23,100 nucleotides of DNA from the NCBI GenBank assembly GCA_036274675.1, contig DASUFE010000028.1:1-23100 (forward strand), in the 5' to 3' direction. The translations under genes and the position numbers were made by a program. The notes beneath the pieces are model-generated. The model saw nothing but the letters and a program-made list of their open reading frames with translations, was not told the DNA's origin and ran no database searches. Shown in pieces: positions 18,058 through 23,100 of the stretch (position 1 is its first letter; every line of letters begins with the position of its first letter). This DNA comes from DASUFE01 sp036274675. GTDB taxonomy: Bacteria; Pseudomonadota; Gammaproteobacteria; HTCC5015.

Positions 18058-18588
18058 TTATGGGTATTCAAAACCAAATTTGAAGCCAATCAACCTTCCT
18101 TCATTGAAGGTATATTCGCCATAGTAGATCGGAAGATTATATGTATCGAGAAGATATTTACTATCTTCAACTCTGTATAAATAAGCATCTCCCTTTATTG
18201 CAGTCGGCTTGCCGAGAATCTTGATCACATCTTCTGCGGTGATGCCGAGCTTTATACCCTTCTCGGTTTCAAATGCGCCCTTTAATCCCAAGAATTTCGG
18301 AAAACTCTCTTTCGGCAGGGAGGCGCGAACAAGAATCTCCGCGGCATTAAATACTGTATCCTCAGGATGGATAAAAACTGCGAGGGTTTCAGAATCATCA
18401 TCATTTGAAAACCAGAAACTAAAACCGGTCAGATCCTGATCGGGAAATTGATCAGACAGAAAAGACTGACCAGATTTTTTATCTTCAAGCATCAAACCAT
18501 TCACACCAGAATCGAAAAATAAAGGGGGTTCAGCCGCAAAAGCGTTTAAAGAAGCGACAAGAATCAGATTTGCCAGGATTCTTTTCAT
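18058..18588 (-). CDS. Exported protein with BamE/SmpA-like motif, AT-rich gene
   Basis: I do not recognise the family of this 176-residue protein. It starts MKRILANLILVASLNAFAA, a signal peptide cleaved near residue 19-20, so the product is periplasmic. The middle contains LGITAEDVIKILGKPTAIKG, resembling the GxTxxxVxxxLGxP motif of BamE/SmpA-like and related exported proteins; the rest is rich in Phe, Tyr and Asp. The frame is open up to 18789, but that part overlaps the DUF3565 gene and the signal peptide fixes the start at 18588. GC is about 42 percent by my count over 18061-18540, far below the neighbours, which suggests a different origin. It begins 4 bases after the stop of the DUF3565 gene. 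Confidence 0.75.
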   Translation of the reverse strand: MKRILANLILVASLNAFAAEPPLFFDSGVNGLMLEDKKSGQSFLSDQFPDQDLTGFSFWFSNDDDSETLAVFIHPEDTVFNAAEILVRASLPKESFPKFLGLKGAFETEKGIKLGITAEDVIKILGKPTAIKGDAYLYRVEDSKYLLDTYNLPIYYGEYTFNEGRLIGFKFGFEYP

Positions 18589-18592
18589 ATAC

Positions 18593-18802
18593 TTACTTAT
18601 CAACGCCCTTTTCCAGTTCTTCATCACAGTGCTTACATAACAGGTGCCTGCCCAACATCTGCTTGCGACCTTCTTCGGTGACCACCCACGGCCGGTTGAT
18701 CCACGGCGGGTTATGCCGTACGTGCTGGGTATGTCCGCACTCAAGTTCCGCGACCCAGTGATCTTCATCGTCCCGATGAAAGCCGACAATGTATCGATTC
18801 AT
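18593..18802 (-). CDS. DUF3565 domain protein
   Basis: The 69-residue protein begins MNRYIVGFHRDDEDHWVAEL and contains ECGHTQHVRHNPPWINRPWV, the signature of the DUF3565 family. A CKHC pair (residues about 56-59) with the CGH at 22-24 could bind a metal. There is no signal peptide. Function is unknown. Its start overlaps the stop of the upstream membrane protein gene by four bases (ATGA), a sign of translational coupling within the operon from 19345 down. Confidence 0.8.
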   Translation of the reverse strand: MNRYIVGFHRDDEDHWVAELECGHTQHVRHNPPWINRPWVVTEEGRKQMLGRHLLCKHCDEELEKGVDK

Positions 18803-19086
18803 AAAAGAGAAATATTTCTCACGGAGGCGCGGAACACACGGGACTTAACGAAGACGGTGATCAGTAACGCGATAACGGCATAAAACCAGATTCCGAGATA
18901 AGCCAGCAATTCTTCGGCGCTGTGGCCGCCGCCAGGGATGACGAATTCAACGATGGGATGGAAAGAAATCATCAGCCATTCCGGAAACGGCGGCTCGGGG
19001 AGAAATCGCCACCACAGGAAGGCGGAAAGCGAGGACAGGAGCGCCGGCAACAAAACAACCCCTGCTCGAATCGGAAACTTATTCAC
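18799..19086 (-). CDS. Small membrane protein, two predicted helices
   Basis: Not recognised. The 95-residue product has hydrophobic stretches at about residues 8-26 (AGVVLLPALLSSLSAFLWW) and 62-80 (LLAYLGIWFYAVIALLITV), with a Pro/Glu-rich loop between them. It may place a short loop in the periplasm. It overlaps the upstream glutaredoxin gene and the downstream DUF3565 gene by four bases each, so coding is well supported by context even though the family is unknown. Confidence 0.72.
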   Translation of the reverse strand: MNKFPIRAGVVLLPALLSSLSAFLWWRFLPEPPFPEWLMISFHPIVEFVIPGGGHSAEELLAYLGIWFYAVIALLITVFVKSRVFRASVRNISLL

Positions 19087-19328
19087 TTCCGGTCGGCTAT
19101 CAACGCCGCAAGCTCCTGGTAGCCTCCGATGGCGACGCCGTCAACGAAGATCTGCGGCACGGTGCGGCGGCCGGAAAGCTCCATCATATACTTGCGCTTT
19201 CTGTCGTCGAGCGTGACATCGTGCTCGGTGTATGTGTAGCCGTGGGTTTGCAGTAAATGCTTGGCCGCATAGCAGAAACCACAGGTGCGGCTGGTGTAGA
19301 TTTCGATAGCTGCGTTTTCCTTGATCAT
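19083..19328 (-). CDS. grxC: Glutaredoxin (GrxC-like) with CGFC active site
   Basis: The 81-residue protein has the glutaredoxin 3 layout: strand IEIYTS, active site C16-G-F-C19, the cis-proline motif RTVPQIFVDG, and GGYQEL for glutathione binding. It reduces disulfides and glutathione mixed disulfides in the cytoplasm. The active site CGFC departs from the usual CPYC and resembles the CGFS of monothiol, iron-sulfur-carrying glutaredoxins with Cys in place of Ser. It starts 16 bases after the stop of the haem/FG-GAP gene and overlaps the next gene by four bases. Confidence 0.88.
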   Translation of the reverse strand: MIKENAAIEIYTSRTCGFCYAAKHLLQTHGYTYTEHDVTLDDRKRKYMMELSGRRTVPQIFVDGVAIGGYQELAALIADRK

Positions 19329-19344
19329 GACCGGTCACTTGCCG

Positions 19345-20871
19345 CTAATGCTGGCCGCCCTTGTTATAAAGAAACAACAACGAAGGCGATTCCTGTTTCA
19401 GGACCTGATAGCGTTCGGCATACCGGGGCGCGATGCCTTTATCGATATAAGCCGCGCCCAGGATCAGATCCTGGTAGCCGTCGCCGTTCACATCCCCCGA
19501 ATCCATGACCATCCAGCGTCCCCAATGTTCCCGCGGCAGGGTCGAAGGCGTGAATTTCAAGCCGCCGTCGTTACGCAGATAAACGAAGGTGGTCGGGGTT
19601 TCCCGGTCCCAGTCCGGGTAAAAGGCGATTGCGGCGATATCGACGTCGCCGTCCTTGTCGAAATCCTGCGCGATGGATTTGATGGCGCCGTGCAGCGGGA
19701 AAAAGTATGCCTCCCGCCACTCCAGATTCCCCTGGTTCAGCAGGATCCGGATCCCGTGCTGCGGCTTGAGCGGGGCATCCGGGATTTCCATGTTGTTCCC
19801 GTTCGAGGTGATCACATCGAGCTTCCCGTCGCCGTTCATATCCGCGAGGGTGAAGTGGTTATAGCCGAAACCGGCGGCTTCCTTGTGCAACAGCCGGCGC
19901 TCGAAGTTGCCTCCGCCCTGGTTCAGGAACAGCGCCAGTTCCTGGCGCTCCTGCGCGATCAACAGCATGATGTCGGGCTGACCGTTGCCGTCGAAGTCCT
20001 GAACCTCGGCGCACAGTGACCCCGCGCCGCTGAACAATATTTTTTCAGCGCCGTAGGAGCCGTCCTTCAACCGGTGGATAATCGACGTGCGGCCGATATG
20101 CCCCTGGCCGAAGCCTACCAATAACAGGTCGTTGTGTCCGTCCCCGTTGAAATCAGCGCTCAGGCTTTGCGTCAGGCGATTATAGCCGTGCACCATGGGC
20201 CAGACGTCCAGTTTGCCTTTTTCATTGCTGGGGCGCACTTCGTACACCACGCCCTCGCCCTTGTCATAGAGAAAGTCTCCGATCAGGGACAAGCGGAAAC
20301 CACCGCTGAAGGGCACCAGGTGAACAGGTTCCGACTTCATCTTGAAATCCGCCACTTTCCTGAACTGCCGGTCGTAAAACTCCAGGCGCTTGTTGTTTTC
20401 AGTGCCGAAACCGACAAAGGTAAAATCGGAAAAGGGATCGAAGCGGACCAGGGTGACGAATTCGCCCTTGGCGACATCCCGGATCGGGTACGCGGCGCTG
20501 AACGCGGCCGTCGGCTCGTACTCCCGGCGATCAGATGCGAATATTTCCTGCTGCGATTTCGCTCCGGCCAGGAAATAATCCCTGATCTTGCCGAAATCGC
20601 CGGAGCTGATCAGTTTCTTGTCCGGCATGATATCGCGGTCGACGATGCCCTCGCCCAGCTCGTCGTCGAAATCCTTAAAACCCAGATAATTCCCCATCCA
20701 CCTCAACACGAAGGGCCAGCTCTCCCTGGGAAGCTGCCCGGATACGGGCTCCAGATGACAGGTGCTGCAATATTGCGCGGCCAGCTGTTCGCCGCTGAGC
20801 CCGCTATCTTTAGAGCAGGCGACCGCAAGAGCGGCGAGTAGCGCCAGAAGTACCGCATTGAGTCTTTTCAT
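19345..20871 (-). CDS. Haem-containing FG-GAP/VCBS repeat lipoprotein
   Basis: A 508-residue exported protein. The N-terminus has a signal sequence with probable lipidation at C19 (LAVA|C), then a c-type haem motif C35-S-T-C38-H39 in a short cytochrome-like region that continues to about residue 110. The rest is an integrin-like FG-GAP propeller with five clear calcium-type loops near residues 243, 292, 344, 404 and 460 (DFNGDGHND, DFDGNGQPD, DMNGDGKLD, DFDKDGDVD, DVNGDGYQD). Such repeats bind Ca and often mediate surface interactions. The fusion suggests a membrane-tethered periplasmic or surface protein that could pass electrons or sense redox state; that is inference. It heads the cluster with grxC and three small genes. 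Confidence 0.85.
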   Translation of the reverse strand: MKRLNAVLLALLAALAVACSKDSGLSGEQLAAQYCSTCHLEPVSGQLPRESWPFVLRWMGNYLGFKDFDDELGEGIVDRDIMPDKKLISSGDFGKIRDYFLAGAKSQQEIFASDRREYEPTAAFSAAYPIRDVAKGEFVTLVRFDPFSDFTFVGFGTENNKRLEFYDRQFRKVADFKMKSEPVHLVPFSGGFRLSLIGDFLYDKGEGVVYEVRPSNEKGKLDVWPMVHGYNRLTQSLSADFNGDGHNDLLLVGFGQGHIGRTSIIHRLKDGSYGAEKILFSGAGSLCAEVQDFDGNGQPDIMLLIAQERQELALFLNQGGGNFERRLLHKEAAGFGYNHFTLADMNGDGKLDVITSNGNNMEIPDAPLKPQHGIRILLNQGNLEWREAYFFPLHGAIKSIAQDFDKDGDVDIAAIAFYPDWDRETPTTFVYLRNDGGLKFTPSTLPREHWGRWMVMDSGDVNGDGYQDLILGAAYIDKGIAPRYAERYQVLKQESPSLLFLYNKGGQH

Positions 20872-20955
20872 GATGGGTCAGGCCGATATTAAAATTCAGA
20901 CCGGCCCTATTCTATACCACCGGACGGTCGCCGGTGAGGAGTTCGTCCCAGTCCG

Positions 20956-21584
20956 TCAGAACCAGGTCATTACCGCAAAAGTGATATTAGGATCCCAGAC
21001 CAGACCATAACTGGTCGCATTCGATTCGGTGAAGACCGTACCGCCGATGTCCTCCTCGGTTGTCCGGTTTGAGGTCTTTTGATAAATGGGATTGGTCGCG
21101 GTCGCCGTCAGCGAAAAATTCGAGGCGAACCACCATTCGACGCCCAGACCGTAACTGAGGTCCAGGGATTTCTCCGTGGTGTTTGCGCTATTCAGGGGAC
21201 CTTCGGGATCCAGCTTTTCGGAGTGACGGACGTAATCCAGGGACCCGATGAACTGTATATCCATTTTGTTGCGGCGCGAGAAGGCATACTTGAAAACCGC
21301 GCCCAACTCCCGGGTGTCTTCGCTTGCATCGTCATGCTGCGTGACCACGCCGTCATCCGCATCTTCTTCCTGATCAACATTATTGAGTATCGCAAAAGGC
21401 TGCAGCTGCATGTTTTTATAGCGGAAGGACGCTATGGCGAGATTGGGCTCCGTAAGATCAGCCGGCAGACCACCCCGATGCCCAGCCCAAAGTCATAGTC
21501 CTCCGGAGCCCGCTCATTCGCATACGCCTGCGCGCCGCCGCTCAAAACAACGATAAGCCCCCCGAGTAAAGCCGGATAACACAT
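20956..21584 (-). pseudogene. Outer-membrane beta-barrel protein, broken by one frameshift
   Basis: Two minus-strand readings join into one gene. The first, from the ATG at 21584 with AGGAGG four bases upstream, gives a signal peptide (SGGAQAYA|NE) and DYDFGLGIGV, then runs out of frame. The second, in the -1 frame, continues LPADLTEPNLAIASFRYKN and on through alternating barrel-like strands to FAVMTWF with the terminal Phe of outer-membrane proteins. The total is 629 bases, one short of 210 codons. The break lies around 21464-21477, beside a run of four G. It could be a true mutation or an assembly error. No slippery heptamer of the usual kind is present. Family beyond a roughly 209-residue barrel is not identified. 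Confidence 0.75.
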
Positions 21585-21669
21585 ACAGCCTCCTGCAGCA
21601 TATTTTATGCTGAAGGCCTTAGCGGCCGGCATTGCCTTCCCTTTAGAAACCGCACGCGTTTTTCAGGGC

Positions 21670-21963
21670 TTAATAAGGAACGCAATTAAAGGCAATTCCG
21701 TATTTCGTGATCTTTCCGGCCCCTGCCCCGCCCTGATCGGGAGAAGTTTTCTCATCGGTCACCAGCATGAACAGCACATTGCCGCCCAGTTCATGGACAT
21801 CCCGTTCCAGCTTGCGGTTCACAGCCTCTGCATTTTCACCTTCGGCGGAAATAACTCCCAGTTTCCCGCAACCGTCCAGCGGCGGCGCTTCGTCCACCAC
21901 TCTGACAGGCGAACAGCCGGTGAGAACGGCCATGAACATGACCGCAGGAATAAAATTTTTCAT
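21670..21963 (-). CDS. Small lipoprotein, DUF4156-like
   Basis: The 97-residue product has a type II signal peptide with lipobox LTGC (lipidated C17). The mature part has C32 and C94, which might form a disulfide, and the segments GVISAEGENAEAVNRKLERD and ELGGNVLFML, which resemble the DUF4156 family of envelope lipoproteins. Function is unknown. It starts 4 bases after the stop of the GFA gene, so the two are probably co-transcribed. Confidence 0.7.
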   Translation of the reverse strand: MKNFIPAVMFMAVLTGCSPVRVVDEAPPLDGCGKLGVISAEGENAEAVNRKLERDVHELGGNVLFMLVTDEKTSPDQGGAGAGKITKYGIAFNCVPY

Positions 21964-21967
21964 GCCC

Positions 21968-22387
21968 CTATTGCCACGTCTGCGGATACTCTGCGTGAAC
22001 GGGTAACCCGCCGTCGGGGCAACCCCAGGGCGCGCGGGATTCCCAGTAGATGTGATCGGTCGGCTTGATGGGCGGCGCCGTGTCCAGCGAGCCGGCCGGA
22101 ATCACCATCTTGCCGCTGCGCGAATGGCGGGGCAACGGGCAGCCGCAGTTGCCGCAGAACCATTTGGCGAAGCTTTTCGCGCCGGGAAGATCGAAGCGTT
22201 TGATCGCCGTCTCGCCTGACAACCACTGAAGCTGCCCCGGATCGACGATGATATTCGTCGCATGCCCCGTGCCCGTGCCCTTGCGGCAGCGCGCACAGTG
22301 GCAATGCACCATCAGCTTGAACGGCGGGGCCACTTCGTATTTCACGGTTCCGCAAAGACAGCTGCCGCGCATATTCAATTCACTCAT
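21968..22387 (-). CDS. GFA-family zinc protein (glutathione-dependent formaldehyde-activating-like)
   Basis: The 139-residue protein has the full cysteine pattern of the family: C10 and C12 (SCLCGTVKYEV), C29, C31 and C34 (CHCARCRK), and C78 and C81 (FCGNCGCPL). These bind two zinc ions. The founding member Gfa was described as adding glutathione to formaldehyde, but most members have no proven reaction, so the specific activity should not be assumed. A TGGAGCG ribosome site precedes the start by a few bases. It lies 33 bases after the VOC gene. Confidence 0.88.
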   Translation of the reverse strand: MSELNMRGSCLCGTVKYEVAPPFKLMVHCHCARCRKGTGTGHATNIIVDPGQLQWLSGETAIKRFDLPGAKSFAKWFCGNCGCPLPRHSRSGKMVIPAGSLDTAPPIKPTDHIYWESRAPWGCPDGGLPVHAEYPQTWQ

Positions 22388-22420
22388 CAGATCGCTCCAG
22401 GAATAAAAAACGGATTTGTC

Positions 22421-22780
22421 TCATATATCCGACCACGCCGCCAGCTCATTGCCGCCCGGCTCCCTGAAATGAAAGCGTCGTCCCCCGGGGAAGGAGAATA
22501 TATCGCGGGTAATTTTGCCACCCGCCTCGACCACCTTGCCGCGCGTCGCCTCCAGATCGGAAGTATAAAGAACAACCAGGGGCTTGGCCGGACGATGCTT
22601 CGGGTCTGCGTTGAAACCGCTGCCCAGGCCGCTGCCGGTCGTATCGGCATAGTCCTCACCCCAGTCCTTGAATGACCAGCCGAAAGCCTCCGTAAAGAAA
22701 CGCTTTGAACGCCCGAGCTCCGTTACGGTCCTGGTGGGAAACTCAACGAAGTCGATGCAGTGCTGGGAGCGAATGCTCAT
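22421..22780 (-). CDS. VOC (glyoxalase/bleomycin-resistance fold) family protein
   Basis: The 119-residue protein is a single vicinal-oxygen-chelate domain: DFVEFPTRTVTELGRSKRFF, then EAFGWSFKDWG near the N-terminus, KPLVVLYTSDLEATRGKV in the middle, and FHFREPGGNELAAW at the end with the usual C-terminal Glu. Metal binding and substrate cannot be settled from sequence. The ATG at 22780 has GGAGGTG five bases upstream, which decides the start against the upstream Met at 22810. It heads a minus-strand run with the GFA and lipoprotein genes. Confidence 0.85.
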   Translation of the reverse strand: MSIRSQHCIDFVEFPTRTVTELGRSKRFFTEAFGWSFKDWGEDYADTTGSGLGSGFNADPKHRPAKPLVVLYTSDLEATRGKVVEAGGKITRDIFSFPGGRRFHFREPGGNELAAWSDI

Positions 22781-22812
22781 AAACACCTCCGCTGAAACAA
22801 GTCCTGACACTT

Positions 22813-22940
22813 TTGAAAAAGGCCGTCCTGTTTTTCAACTCGCTGCGGCCCGGCGGGCCGCCCCAAATCAAACATTTATGTTTGATTTTTAATGCGCGCG
22901 TCCCGCGGCGCCCGGCAGCCTGTTTTGCAACACGCTGTTA
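22813..22940. repeat. Chain-of-hairpins repeat element, short copy
   Basis: It carries the same blocks in the same order as 3213-3432: TTGAAAAA / TTTTTCAA (22813-22820 and 22831-22838), CTGCGGCC, a CGGCCC / GGGCCG palindrome (22846-22860), the 11-bp AAATCAAACAT / ATGTTTGATTT (22865-22875 and 22878-22888), GCGGCG, and a CAGCCTG...AACACGCTGTTAA end. The middle of the long copy is missing. Its right end overlaps the stop codon of the metallophosphoesterase gene. Confidence 0.75.
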
Positions 22941-23100
22941 AAGCCGACCGTATAACTCAAGCACGGTGATCTCCGGCGGCACCCGGAAACGCACCGGCAG
23001 TATACTCGTACCGATCCCGGTACTGACATACATGTGCTTTCCCGATTCCTGTATAAAGCCGGCCGAGTAACGCTGGCCATATTGCGAAGGCACGACCGGG
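22938..23100 (-). CDS. Metallophosphoesterase, C-terminal 53 residues (runs off right edge)
   Basis: Only the end is in the window. The reading gives YGQRYSAGFIQESGKHMYVS, then TGIGTSILPVRFRVPPEITV and the tail LELYGRL. This matches the C-terminus of YkuE/YaeI-type calcineurin-like phosphoesterases (GIGTSxLPVRFxxPPEIxxLEL). The catalytic metal-binding motifs are outside the window, so activity cannot be judged. The TAA stop lies inside the right end of a hairpin repeat, which may have replaced the original last codons. Confidence 0.75.
   Translation of the reverse strand, partial: PVVPSQYGQRYSAGFIQESGKHMYVSTGIGTSILPVRFRVPPEITVLELYGRL

Noticed and set aside
19321..20841. Two long plus-strand readings opposite the FG-GAP gene
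   Set aside because: They mirror the repeat-rich coding strand and lack domain signals or sensible starts.
20918..20936. Hairpin CACCGG/CCGGTG as a terminator after the barrel gene
   Set aside because: The stem is only 6 bp and no T-run follows on either strand.
21464..21477. Programmed -1 frameshift in the barrel gene
   Set aside because: The site has no X-XXY-YYZ slippery heptamer and I see no obvious downstream stimulatory structure; a one-base loss explains it more simply.

Overview
The window looks like chromosome of a Gram-negative proteobacterium, most likely a gammaproteobacterium. Genes are dense and mostly GC-rich. The gene order fmdB-type zinc ribbon / aspS / nudB / EEP-family hydrolase is familiar from gamma- and betaproteobacteria, and there are periplasmic c-type cytochromes, lipoproteins and an outer-membrane barrel protein. 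I saw no rRNA, tRNA, CRISPR array, transposase or phage gene. I cannot name the genus from the sequence.

Layout. (1) 1-6096 is mostly housekeeping: the first part of nadA (running off the left edge), nudB just upstream of it, a divergent EEP-superfamily hydrolase, a radical SAM enzyme of the AmrS type, a 59-residue unknown ORF, aspS and an FmdB-type zinc ribbon gene. (2) 6247-9779 holds two tandem monohaem cytochromes c, a YbfF-like alpha/beta hydrolase, a small exported four-cysteine protein, a membrane-anchored TerB-like protein and a MarC-family membrane protein. (3) 9933-17989 is the most striking part: two long paralogous genes in tandem. Each encodes an exported 14-repeat (two seven-bladed) propeller sensor, a Y_Y_Y domain, one transmembrane helix and cytoplasmic GGDEF and EAL domains. 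(4) 18058-23100 is a run of minus-strand genes: the end of a metallophosphoesterase, a VOC protein, a GFA-type zinc protein, a DUF4156-like lipoprotein, a frameshifted outer-membrane barrel gene, a haem/FG-GAP lipoprotein, a glutaredoxin, a small membrane protein, a DUF3565 protein and an AT-rich gene for an exported protein.

How the parts fit. The two propeller/GGDEF/EAL proteins probably read an extracytoplasmic ligand and set cyclic di-GMP levels. Both keep the GGDEF and EAL catalytic residues and both lack the RxxD inhibitory site. The second has an extra 14 residues, exactly two heptads, in the linker between membrane and GGDEF domain. The tightly spaced or overlapping minus-strand genes from 19345 down to 18058 look like one transcription unit headed by the haem/FG-GAP lipoprotein.

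Non-coding structure. Two repeat families stand out. One is a palindromic element with CTCTCGC... arms, found at all three convergent gene junctions examined (1882-2045, 9018-9121, and a single arm at 18037-18056). The other is an element made of a chain of perfect hairpins, present at 3213-3432 and in shorter form at 22813-22940. A strong bidirectional terminator lies at 3771-3808 and another terminator at 6943-6969.
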